Origin: Pusillimonas caeni | GTDB taxonomy: Bacteria > Pseudomonadota > Gammaproteobacteria > Burkholderiales > Burkholderiaceae_B | Length of the DNA: 64,000 nucleotides | Direction of reading: 5' to 3' | Assembly: GCF_003545815.1 (NCBI RefSeq) | Contig: NZ_PDUW01000008.1 | Span: 1 to 64,000 of the forward strand | Shown: one piece after another, positions 1-8,579 of the stretch | How the letters are laid out: every line of letters starts with the position of its first letter | Position numbering within the stretch: position 1 is the stretch's first letter | Translations under genes and position numbers: made by a program | Notes under the pieces: model-generated | Seen by the model: only the letters and a program-made list of their open reading frames with translations | Database searches by the model: none | Told to the model about the DNA's origin: nothing

Positions 1-214
1 GCGAGATACGTGAAGACATAAACGGCTCAACGGCCGGGCAGGAAACCTGAGCTTAAGAAAAGCGCATCGACGCTGATTGAGTTCTTAGGCTTGCCCGGCG
101 CGGCTCTCATCATGGAGCGGGGATGGAACCCCAACTGACTCCGGATAGATTCAAGCAAGCCTAATTTACGTCAACACCGTCACGCTTGCAAAATGCGGGC
201 TGACCATAGATTCT

Positions 215-315
215 TAAGCGCCGCCGAAGGCGGGGGCACTTGGGCCGGGCGGTCGAGCGGTCCGAGGCAGCGCCCTCCAACGCCCGGCCCAAGTGCCCCC
301 GCCTCCGGCGGCTTA
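215..315 (-). repeat. Hairpin repeat, copy 1
   Basis: Long inverted repeat. The left arm (about 215-251) pairs with the right arm (281-315) around a loop of about 29 nt. The loop is the reverse complement of that in copies 2 and 4, so this copy is in the opposite orientation. The middle of the arm (gggcacttgg) differs from other copies, yet both arms differ together. Arm ends (gccgcc-gaggcg) and the loop-proximal ccgggcg are shared. It is followed by ggcaagccatac, as is copy 3. Confidence 0.9.
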
Positions 316-525
316 GATTCGGGCAAGCCATACGATAGCGTTCTATTGTAGGTTGGGGAATATCTGCACCTCTCGATTCGGGACGCGCTACATAATATGT
401 CGGGGATAGCCAACATCACGTCAAGCAGCTAAGTAGAGATCCCCTTGCCTCGCATCAGAGGCCTCCCATAATTGCGGTGAATCGCAGCCTCGAGATATCC
501 AATCCGAGGCAAGCCGCAAATGCGA

Positions 526-618
526 GCCGTCGGAGGCGATGCTGTTCAGGCCGGGCGTTGGAGGGCGCTGCCTCGGACCGCCCGACCGCCCGGCCTGAAC
601 AGCATCGCCTCCGGCGGC
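526..618 (+). repeat. Hairpin repeat, copy 2
   Basis: Inverted repeat with arms 526-557 and 587-618 and a 29-nt loop beginning ttggagggcgctgcctcgga. The arm middle reads gatgctgttcag and is matched in the opposite arm. It is preceded by ggcaagccgcaaatgcgagc (508-527), which also precedes copy 4. With copy 1 it forms a head-to-head pair. Confidence 0.9.
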
Positions 619-839
619 GGTTATAGTACTCAGAACGAGGTGCGCCGGCTTCCGACGGCAGTCAAGAACCCAGAGCAAAAATATTCCCGTCCTGCGGCGT
701 TCAAGGACCGGCCAAAAAACCGTCCGCAAAAAAAAATGACGCTGAGCCTCGGAACACTTCCAGGCAAAAAAACAGTTTTCTCCCCGCCCCGCCCAAAGTA
801 TGCTTTATCGAGTCAACCGCCACTACCCTGGGAGCCGCC

Positions 840-1730
840 ATGACTCGAAAGAAAGCCTCCGATTTCCATCCCGACGTGCTGCGCCTCTTCGACCAGTATG
901 TGCACGGCGCCCTGGACCGCAGGGCCTTTCTGCAGAAGGCCGCGCGCTATGCCGTCGGCGGCCTCACGGCCACCGCCCTGCTGGACAGCCTGAAACCCAA
1001 CTTCGCCTGGGCCAACCAAGTGCCCGAATCGGATGAGCGCATCGCCACCAGCCGGGAAGAATACCCTTCCCCCAAGGGCAGCGGCGCCATGAAGGGCTAT
1101 CTTGCCCTGCCCGCCCGGGTCCAAGGCAAGCTTCCATCAGTGGTCGTGTACCACGAGAATCGCGGCCTCAATCCCTATATCGAGGATGTCGCACGGCGCC
1201 TGGCGGTCGAAGGCTATATCGCCTTCGCGCCCGACGCCCTGACGCCGCTGGGCGGCTATCCGGGCGACGAAGACGAGGCGCGCGCGCTGTTTGCCAAGCT
1301 GGACCAGGCCAAGACGCACGAAGATCTGTTCGCCGCCGTGGATTACGTGCAAAAGCATCCGGACTACAGCGGCCGCTACGGCGCCGTGGGATTTTGCTAT
1401 GGCGGCGGAGTGGTGAACAAGCTGGCCGTCCGGCGCGCCGACCTTGGCGCCGGCGTGCCTTTCTATGGCGCCCAGCCCAGTGCCGAAGAAACCGCAAGCA
1501 TCGAGGCGCCGCTGCTGATCCACTATGCCGAAAGCGACGAGCGCATCAACGCCGGCTGGCCGGCTTTCGAACAAGCCCTGAAGGCCGACGGGGTCGAATA
1601 CCAGTCCTTCGTCTACCCCGGCACCCAGCATGGTTTCCATAACGACACCACGCCCCGCTACGATGAAGAAGCCGCCAAGCTCGCCTGGAGCCGCACGCTG
1701 GAATTCTTCGACAAGCATCTGAAAGGATAA
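840..1730 (+). CDS. Dienelactone hydrolase family protein with Tat-like leader
   Basis: An alpha/beta hydrolase of the dienelactone hydrolase (carboxymethylenebutenolidase) family, 296 aa. The nucleophile motif GFCYGG places Cys186; the other triad members are Asp233 (in AESD) and His264 (in TQHGF). Glu106 in YHENRG matches the glutamate that positions the Cys in this family. The N-terminus carries DRRAFLQKAA followed by a hydrophobic stretch ending near residue 60. This resembles a twin-arginine signal, so export to the periplasm is likely. A ggag ribosome site precedes ATG 840. It stands alone, flanked by hairpin repeats and a convergent toxin gene, so its substrate cannot be inferred; similar exported proteins are usually annotated only by family. 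Confidence 0.88.
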   Translation: MTRKKASDFHPDVLRLFDQYVHGALDRRAFLQKAARYAVGGLTATALLDSLKPNFAWANQVPESDERIATSREEYPSPKGSGAMKGYLALPARVQGKLPSVVVYHENRGLNPYIEDVARRLAVEGYIAFAPDALTPLGGYPGDEDEARALFAKLDQAKTHEDLFAAVDYVQKHPDYSGRYGAVGFCYGGGVVNKLAVRRADLGAGVPFYGAQPSAEETASIEAPLLIHYAESDERINAGWPAFEQALKADGVEYQSFVYPGTQHGFHNDTTPRYDEEAAKLAWSRTLEFFDKHLKG

Positions 1731-1865
1731 GCCAGGCGCTTTCTTCCCGCCAGAACAGTCTCGGCATAGGCGTGTACATGGCGCCGGAATACCTCGATTC
1801 CGGCGCCGAGCGATCGCGCGGCTAAAGAGCTCCTGGCAATGGCCGAGCGGCCACCGTGAGCCCCA

Positions 1866-2552
1866 TCACGACACCTGTTCTATGGCGGGATTCGGCGCGC
1901 CCGACCAGGTGAGCCGATAAGCCTGGGCCCGGCGCACATTGCCCACCAGCGCGGGCCTGAAGCAGGCCAGATTGGTGCCCTGCGGCCGGCGCACGCTGGG
2001 ATACACCACGCCCATCGATCCCTCGTCGAGCAGCCGCTGCGCCAGCTCTTGCGAGGCCACGTAGCTGCTTGGGCTGAGGCATTCGGCGAAATCGGGAGCA
2101 TCGCGCAGATCGTGGAATTCGCCGCTGAAATCGGCCAATAGCGCCTGATAGCTGACGCTGTCCTGGAAGAAGTCGATCTCGGCATATTCGACCGTTTTAT
2201 GGAAAACGATTTCGGCCAGCGCGGTCTGGGCGTCGAAAGCGCAATACCAGGCGCCCCGCTCGCCCGAATTGAAGCGGCTGCCTTCTGGACGAGGATAGGT
2301 GAAAGCGGCATTGACAATGCGGAAATTGGGCACGCCGAAGACGAGTTCGTCTATGCCTATGCCGGCCAGGCCGCCGCGCTCGGCCCGCAAACGCCGGTTG
2401 GTGGCATTGTCGAGCGCGAACAGGTCGGCGAGGTGGTCGGCGCCCTCGGCCAGAGGCGACAGCACCGAGTCTTCTTGATCGGCAAAACGCGACGGCAGCA
2501 GGCGGACAGTGTCCAGTTGGCGGACCAGCGACATGGGGGGCAGCGAAGCCAT
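1866..2552 (-). CDS. RES-domain toxin
   Basis: Toxin of a RES/Xre type II toxin-antitoxin system, 228 aa. RES toxins deplete cellular NAD+ (known for the family). The residues that name the family appear in order: Arg93 in GSRFNS, Glu114 in ALAEIVFH and Ser186 in VVYPSVRR. They lie within a domain of about 150 residues covering the C-terminal two thirds. The N-terminal 60 residues are less conserved. It starts 18 bp after the antitoxin stop, so the two are cotranscribed with the antitoxin first, the usual order for this family. All three key residues are present, so the toxin looks active. Confidence 0.9.
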   Translation of the reverse strand: MASLPPMSLVRQLDTVRLLPSRFADQEDSVLSPLAEGADHLADLFALDNATNRRLRAERGGLAGIGIDELVFGVPNFRIVNAAFTYPRPEGSRFNSGERGAWYCAFDAQTALAEIVFHKTVEYAEIDFFQDSVSYQALLADFSGEFHDLRDAPDFAECLSPSSYVASQELAQRLLDEGSMGVVYPSVRRPQGTNLACFRPALVGNVRRAQAYRLTWSGAPNPAIEQVS

Positions 2553-2570
2553 GGGCTCTCTCGCGACGGC

Positions 2571-3008
2571 TCAGACGCCGCCGCGCCGGGCGTCGAGCAG
2601 TTGCCTGACGGCTTGCATGGCGATAAGGCCGCCTTCCATCATGTAGGCCAGCGGTGTGCGCCCCCCGAACAGGGCGTTGCGGTTGGGCAGGTGCACCCAC
2701 TTGTCGGCCAGGTCGTCGCCGTACAGGATGTGCAGCGACTTGTAGATGCCCAGCAGGTACGAAATACGCGTAAGGCGGTCGACCTCGAGCACGCGTTCGG
2801 GCTTTTTCTTCCATTCGTAGTACGAGCTGCTGGATACCCCGCCCAGCAGCACGCAGGCGTCTTCGTCGCGCAGTTTCCAGGCCTGGGCGAGCTTGAAAAA
2901 ACCCTTGAGGGCGGACGCCGAAAGCCGCTCGCGCACAGGCCGCGCATTGAGATCGACGACGTCGGCGGGTTCGAAACGGCTGAAGGGATAGGCGTAGGCG
3001 AGGCTCAT
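2571..3008 (-). CDS. Xre/MbcA/ParS-type antitoxin
   Basis: Antitoxin partner of the RES toxin, 145 aa. The N-terminal half is an Xre-like helix-turn-helix region (about residues 28-75, around KGFFKLAQAWKLRDEDACVL and SSSYYEWKKKP). The C-terminal half is the toxin-binding ParS/MbcA domain, recognisable by LYGDDLADKWVHLPN and LFGGRTPLAYMMEGG. The protein normally neutralises the toxin and represses its own promoter. The region just upstream holds a candidate promoter and ggaa/ttcc inverted elements that could be its operator. Confidence 0.9.
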   Translation of the reverse strand: MSLAYAYPFSRFEPADVVDLNARPVRERLSASALKGFFKLAQAWKLRDEDACVLLGGVSSSSYYEWKKKPERVLEVDRLTRISYLLGIYKSLHILYGDDLADKWVHLPNRNALFGGRTPLAYMMEGGLIAMQAVRQLLDARRGGV

Positions 3009-3060
3009 AATGGACTCCAGTTATGGAAATTTTATACTCCAATTCCGGAAATGTCCATGT
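3009..3060 (-). promoter_or_regulatory. Candidate toxin-antitoxin promoter and operator
   Basis: Reading on the minus strand, TGGACA (3052-3057) and TATAAA (3031-3036) are separated by 15 bp and lie just upstream of the antitoxin start. The segment is much more AT-rich than its surroundings. It contains the palindrome attccggaaat and further ggaa/ttcc half sites overlapping the -10 box, as expected for autoregulation. The assignment rests on position and pattern only. Confidence 0.45.
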
Positions 3061-3166
3061 TTTCAAGCCGCTGCGGCTTTTTTCGTGCTGTTTTGCTGCG
3101 ACAGTTGCCCGGCCTCCTGGCAACTCGGCCCTCGAGCCGGCCGGGCGCCGACGGCTCTTGCTCCGG

Positions 3167-3511
3167 TCAGAGGATCTCGTCCACCGCTTCGATCGGGCGG
3201 CCCAGGCGCGTTCCCTTCTCGGTCACGACAAAAGGCCGGTTGATGAGGATGGGGTTGGCCGCCATGGCATCGAGCAGCTGCGCATCCGTCGCCCCGTCAA
3301 GACCCAGTTCGGCATAGACCGCCTCTTTGCTGCGCACCGCTTCGCGCGGCGTCAATCCCGCGTCGCAGATCAGCTTGGCGAGCTGTTCGCGGCTGGGCGG
3401 CGTCTTCAGATACTCGATTATTTCGGGCTCGCGGCCGGCGCCGCGCAGACGCTCGAGCGTGTTGCGCGACGTGCTGCAGCGGGGATTGTGATAGATGGTG
3501 GTCATGGTCAT
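3167..3511 (-). CDS. arsC: Arsenate reductase family protein
   Basis: Glutaredoxin-dependent arsenate reductase family (ArsC/YfgD-like), 114 aa, close to the usual length. The catalytic Cys12 sits in HNPRCSTSRNTL near the N-terminus. Arg60, Arg92 and Arg105 occupy the positions of the three arsenate-binding arginines of E. coli ArsC. It is cytoplasmic and reduces arsenate to arsenite using glutathione and glutaredoxin. No arsR, arsB or acr3 gene is adjacent, so it stands outside a classical ars operon and its in vivo role is open. It is divergent from the LIV permease operon across a 178-bp gap. Confidence 0.85.
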   Translation of the reverse strand: MTMTTIYHNPRCSTSRNTLERLRGAGREPEIIEYLKTPPSREQLAKLICDAGLTPREAVRSKEAVYAELGLDGATDAQLLDAMAANPILINRPFVVTEKGTRLGRPIEAVDEIL

Positions 3512-3689
3512 TTCCTATGTACTCCCTGTGAAAATCACTGCAAAGTGTGCATTGATTCTATACGACCCTTTTTGGCGCCTGAGGCAGGTCAACGATTCTT
3601 GCCATGCCTTCAGCGCTGTAATACCCTTTGCAAGTCGTATGTGCTTCAACAATCCAAGCTTCAAATAAATAGATATACGGAGACAACGA

Positions 3690-4610
3690 ATGGAGTTGAC
3701 GCTGCTGATCGAGCTGGCGCTCAATGGCCTGCAGTTCGGCTTGATGCTGTTCCTGCTGGCCGCGGGCCTCACCCTGGTGTTCGGCATCATGGATTTCATC
3801 AATCTGGCCCATGGCTCGCTGTACATGCTGGGCGCCTACTTCGCGGCCTCCTTCATCATGGCCACCGATTCATTCTGGCTGGGTCTGGTGCTGGCGGTGG
3901 CGGCCACCATGGTGGCCGGCGTCATCCTCGAAGTGCTTGTCTTCCGGCGGCTGTACCAGCGCAATCACATGTCGCAGGTGCTTGCCACCTTCGCCCTCAT
4001 CCTGATTTTCAACGAAGGCGCGCGCATGGCGTGGGGCGAGCAGCCGCTGCGGCTGAACACGCCCGAAATATTCTCCCAGCCGGTGCAGATACTGCCGGGT
4101 TTCTCGTATTCCTCTTTCAGGCTGTTCATCATCGCCACCGGCCTGGCCGTGGCGGCCGTGCTGTATGTACTGGTGGCCAAGACCCGGCTGGGCATGCGGG
4201 TGCGGGCCGGCGCGTCCGACCGCGAGATGGCCACCGCCATGGGCGTGAACATCAAGACCATCTTCACCCTGCTGTTCGCCTTCGGCGCCGCCCTGTGCGC
4301 CATCGCGGGCGCATTGCTGGGCACCATACTGTCCGTGCAGGTGGGCATGGGCGAAAGCATACTCATCCTGGCCTTCGTCGTCATCGTGGTGGGGGGCATA
4401 GGCTCCATCCGCGGGGCGCTGATCGGCTCGGTGCTGGTGGGCTGCGTCGACACGCTCAGCCGCACGCTGCTGCCCTCCATGCTGCACGCCGTCATGCCGG
4501 CGGCGGTGGCGTCCAGCCTCGGGCCGGCGCTGGCCTCCATCCTGATCTACCTGCTCATGGCCGGGGTGCTGTTCTTCAAGCCCGAAGGCCTGTTTCCCGC
4601 ACGCAGCTAA
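3690..4610 (+). CDS. livH: LIV-type ABC transporter permease, LivH type
   Basis: Inner-membrane permease of a branched-chain amino acid type ABC transporter, 306 aa, with about eight hydrophobic segments. Family hallmarks are the N-terminal LNGLQFGLMLFLLAAGLTLV, FGIMDFINLAHGSLYMLGAY, and the C-terminal cytoplasmic-loop region around GASDREMATAMGVN and GGIGSIRGALIGS. It is the first gene of a tight H-M-G-F set (gap to the next gene 9 bp). A ggag site precedes ATG 3690. There is no binding-protein gene in this operon; one starts at 8580 behind a regulator. The substrate may be an aromatic acid rather than an amino acid, an inference from the neighbouring dioxygenase. Confidence 0.9.
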   Translation: MELTLLIELALNGLQFGLMLFLLAAGLTLVFGIMDFINLAHGSLYMLGAYFAASFIMATDSFWLGLVLAVAATMVAGVILEVLVFRRLYQRNHMSQVLATFALILIFNEGARMAWGEQPLRLNTPEIFSQPVQILPGFSYSSFRLFIIATGLAVAAVLYVLVAKTRLGMRVRAGASDREMATAMGVNIKTIFTLLFAFGAALCAIAGALLGTILSVQVGMGESILILAFVVIVVGGIGSIRGALIGSVLVGCVDTLSRTLLPSMLHAVMPAAVASSLGPALASILIYLLMAGVLFFKPEGLFPARS

Positions 4611-4619
4611 GGAGCCCGC

Positions 4620-5590
4620 ATGCACAGCACTTTGCATCATCGCCTTTCGGGTCCCTGGATCATCGCCCTGCTCGTCGCGCTGCTGGCCTTCCCGCCCGTG
4701 GCGACCTGGCTCGGCCAGGAGTTCTACATCAGCTTCGGCTCCCGCCTGATCATCTTCGCCCTGGTGGCCTCCAGCCTCAATCTCATCCTGGGCTTCGGCG
4801 GCATGGTCAGCCTGGGCCATGCCGCCTTTTTCGGCGCCGGCGCCTATGTAGTGGCCATACTCATGTATCACGACATGCCCTCGGCTTGGCTGAGCTGGCC
4901 CGCCGCCGTGCTGGTGGGCGCCGTGCTGGCCTTTCTCATCGGCCTGGTCTGCCTGCGCACGCGGGGCGTGTACTTCATCATGATCACGCTGGCTTTCGCG
5001 CAGATGACCTACTACATCTTCGTGTCGTTGCGCAGCTATGGAGGCGATGACGGCCTGGCCCTCGTGCAGCGCTCCGAACTGGGCGTCGATCTTTCGTCCG
5101 ACACGGTGTTCTATTACGTCTGCCTGGCGCTCACCGTGGCGGTGCTGCTCTTCATGCACCGGCTCATCAACGCCCGCTTCGGACGCGTGCTGCAGGGCAT
5201 ACGCGAGAACGAGACCCGCATGCAGGCCATCGGTTATCCCGTCTTCCGCTTCAAGCTCGCGGCCTTCGTCATCGCCGGCGCCATCGCCGCGCTGGGCGGC
5301 GCGCTGTTCGCCAACCAGAACTACATGGCAAGCCCCAGCCAGCTGCACTGGATGCAGTCGGGAACGCTGATGGTCATGGTGCTGGTGGGCGGGCTGGGCT
5401 ACTTCTTCGGCGGCGTCATCGGCGCCGTGACGCTGCTGGTGCTGGAAGAAATACTCATGGCCTACACCACGCACTGGGCCTTCATCATGGGATTCATCCT
5501 GCTGGCCATCGTGCTCTTCCTTCCCAATGGGCTGGCCAGCCTGGCCCTGCGCCGCCCTGCCAGGGCCGGCTCCCCCACCGGAGACAAACC

Positions 5591-5594
<4 letters not shown>
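4620..5594 (+). CDS. livM: LIV-type ABC transporter permease, LivM type
   Basis: Second inner-membrane permease subunit, 324 aa, pairing with the LivH-type protein to form the translocation pore. Typical segments are NLILGFGGMVSLGHAAFFG near the first third and the loop AIRENETRMQAIGYP-like stretch (here GIRENETRMQAIGYPVFRFK) that contacts the ATPases. It is followed by GGLGYFFGGVIGAV. It overlaps the next gene by 4 bp, indicating translational coupling. Confidence 0.9.
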
Positions 5595-7050
<1,456 letters not shown>

Positions 7051-7098
7051 AGCATGTATCTTAAGCGGGCGGCTTATTGCTATTGCTGGTTTTGATGT

Positions 7099-7149
7099 CG
7101 CTGTTGTGTTTCTGACGCCGTTGTGTCCTTGACGCTGCTGTGTTTTGCT
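7099..7149 (+). repeat. Three tandem 17-bp repeats
   Basis: Units cgctgttgtgtttctga (7099-7115), cgccgttgtgtccttga (7116-7132) and cgctgctgtgttttgct (7133-7149) follow one another directly. They differ at a few bases, so they are not a recent slippage product. A further gctgtgttctt follows at about 7161. The function is unknown. Confidence 0.75.
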
Positions 7150-7175
7150 GCGAGGCAGTTGCTGTGTTCTTAAGC

Positions 7176-7268
7176 GCCGCCGGAGGCGGGAGTATTTGCG
7201 CCGGGCGGTCGGGCGGTCCGAGGCAGCGCCCTCCAACGCCCGGCGCAAATACTCCCGCCTCCGGCGGC
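7176..7268 (-). repeat. Hairpin repeat, copy 3
   Basis: Perfect or near-perfect 32-bp arms at 7176-7207 and 7237-7268 around a 29-nt loop (gtcgggcggtccgaggcagc onward). It has the same orientation as copy 1 and the same left flank (ttcttaagc) and right flank (ggcaagccatac). The arm middle is gggagtatttgc, unlike copy 1, and is matched in the opposite arm. Confidence 0.92.
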
Positions 7269-7341
7269 TCATGCCTAGGCAAGCCATACAGGCCGGGGTT
7301 CTGTTGTTAGGTCAGCGAAACTCGGCAAGCCGCAAATGCGA

Positions 7342-7434
7342 GCCGACGTGGGCGATGCCGTTTAGGACGGGCGTTGGAGGGCGCTGCCTCGGACCGCCCG
7401 ACCGCCCGGCCTAAACGGCATCGCCCGCGGCGGC
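7342..7434 (+). repeat. Hairpin repeat, copy 4
   Basis: Arms 7342-7373 and 7403-7434 pair with a few mismatches around the conserved loop. Orientation and left flank (ggcaagccgcaaatgcgagc at 7324) match copy 2. The arm middle is gatgccgtttag, present in both arms. Copies 3 and 4 form a pair arranged like copies 1 and 2, but with a shorter spacer. Confidence 0.92.
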
Positions 7435-7464
7435 GTTTTAGAACTCAGATCAAGGACGTGCCTC

Positions 7465-8445
7465 CTACTGCTGCAGCGTCTGCAAGGGCGTGCGGCCGTA
7501 GCGCTCTCGATAGCGGGTGCAGAAACGCCCCAGATGGGTAAACCCCCAACGCAAGGCCACGTCGGTGACCCGGGTGCCCGGCGCCGCGCTGAGCAGCTCG
7601 GCGTGGGCCTGGGCCATGCGCTGATCGCGCACATAGGCCATGGGCGACTGGCCGTGATGTTCTTTGAAGGCCGCGCACAGGCTGCGCACGCTGGAGCCCC
7701 CGGCCTGCGCGATGCCGGCCAGATCGAGCGGTTCCTGCAAGTGCGCGCGGATGTACTCTTCGGCCATGCGGACATTGCGCCGCGCCGTGCCGGAACGGCG
7801 CCGCAGCAGGTCGGAGTAATTGTGCTGGTGGCACAGCAGCAGGTGCTGGATGAGGGTTTCTTCTTGCGCCCTCACCCACTGCGTCGGCGCGATCTGCCCG
7901 GGCATCTGGAACCATGACAGCAAGGCGCCGATCTGATGCTGCCACGACCGCCCCCGCGGGGAGTCGAGCACGAACTGGGGACAGAACTCGACCGGCTCGT
8001 CGAGCTGCGCGCCCAGCAGAGCGCTACAGGACTCCTCGACGCGTTCGCGGGGTATCTTCAGCAGCAGCTGCTCGCAGCCTTCGCTCCAGTCGAGCTGCAG
8101 TGGCAGGGTCGGCGAAATGAGCGCCCCCGTGCGGGCGTCGGCGGCCACGACCGAATCGCCCACCGCGATGCGCGCCGAGCCTTCGAGAGGCACCTGAAAC
8201 AGCAGGAAGCGGCGCAGCTCGCCCGGCGCAATGTGCACCGCCGCGCCATAGCGCAGCAGAAACAGCGAGACCTCGCCCAGCTGCAGGTGGCGTAAAAAAG
8301 AATCGACTTTTCCCGACCTCCAGACCAGATCGTGCTCTTTGAGCGCGCCTGTGGTGCCGAGCTTGGCCTCTTGCGGGTCGCTGGAAGCAAACAGCGGCGA
8401 TGCATCGTACAGCGGGCTCAGCCCCCTTTTAAACCATGATTCCAT
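7465..8445 (-). CDS. AraC family regulator of the Rieske operon
   Basis: Transcriptional regulator, 326 aa. The N-terminal two thirds match the AraC-type ligand-binding domain found in regulators of aromatic catabolism (cupin-like, with FLLFQVPLEGSARIAVGD). The last 100 residues hold the two helix-turn-helix motifs of the AraC/XylS family: EPLDLAGIAQAGGSSVRSL, then RVTDVALRWGFTHLGRFCTR with the family-typical G-F and R-Y-G-P end. It is divergent from the binding-protein/dioxygenase operon across 134 bp that hold a tandem direct repeat suited to AraC binding. It probably activates that operon in response to the pathway substrate (inference). Confidence 0.88.
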   Translation of the reverse strand: MESWFKRGLSPLYDASPLFASSDPQEAKLGTTGALKEHDLVWRSGKVDSFLRHLQLGEVSLFLLRYGAAVHIAPGELRRFLLFQVPLEGSARIAVGDSVVAADARTGALISPTLPLQLDWSEGCEQLLLKIPRERVEESCSALLGAQLDEPVEFCPQFVLDSPRGRSWQHQIGALLSWFQMPGQIAPTQWVRAQEETLIQHLLLCHQHNYSDLLRRRSGTARRNVRMAEEYIRAHLQEPLDLAGIAQAGGSSVRSLCAAFKEHHGQSPMAYVRDQRMAQAHAELLSAAPGTRVTDVALRWGFTHLGRFCTRYRERYGRTPLQTLQQ

Positions 8446-8495
8446 CGTACGGCCTCTTTGAGCGGATGACGGCTACAGGTAAATGTTGCACGAGC

Positions 8496-8515
8496 TGGCC
8501 AGAAATTGCCAGAAA
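8496..8515 (+). promoter_or_regulatory. Tandem 10-bp direct repeat, candidate AraC-type site
   Basis: TGGCCAGAAA (8496-8505) is followed directly by TTGCCAGAAA (8506-8515), two half sites exactly one helical turn apart between a divergent AraC-type gene and the operon it likely controls. AraC/XylS activators bind direct repeats of this kind upstream of the -35 region. A short palindrome ggctatagcc lies downstream at 8531-8540. Binding is inferred. Confidence 0.55.
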
Positions 8516-8579
8516 AGGATAGCCGCGCCGGGCTATAGCCAACATCATAGTATGACCCTATAAAAAAAGGAGACAAACC

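Larger units (their letters stand above)
1..839. other. Gene-free region with hairpin repeats
   Basis: No convincing gene is seen in this stretch. An imperfect inverted repeat lies near the edge (about 33-59 against 82-99, sharing gccgggca and aagaa/ttctt). Two long hairpin repeats (listed separately) lie at 215-315 and 526-618. Open frames running through the hairpins have no family resemblance and arise from the repeats themselves. The last 220 bases lead into the gene starting at 840 and hold A-rich runs but no promoter I can call with confidence. Confidence 0.6.
7051..7464. other. Repeat-rich spacer between livF and araC-type gene
   Basis: No gene is seen between the convergent livF and the AraC-type regulator. 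The spacer contains three tandem 17-bp units (7099-7149) and two long hairpin repeats (7176-7268 and 7342-7434), each listed separately. The hairpins could end transcription from both sides, though no T-run marks a classic terminator. Confidence 0.7.

Noticed and set aside
180-419. Open frame of 79 codons on the minus strand over hairpin copy 1 (similar ones over copies 2-4)
   Set aside because: The frame follows the inverted repeat itself; similar peptide strings recur over other copies only because the DNA is repeated. There is no ribosome site, no family match and no coding-like codon use.
3065-3083. Small plus-strand hairpin with a T-run (aagccg-ctg-cggctttttt)
   Set aside because: It looks like a terminator on the plus strand, but no plus-strand gene ends nearby, since both neighbours are on the minus strand. 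Probably chance.
3023-5050. 675-codon plus-strand frame across arsC, livH and livM
   Set aside because: Shadow frame of low-complexity Arg/Ala/Gly/His sequence covering three recognised genes.
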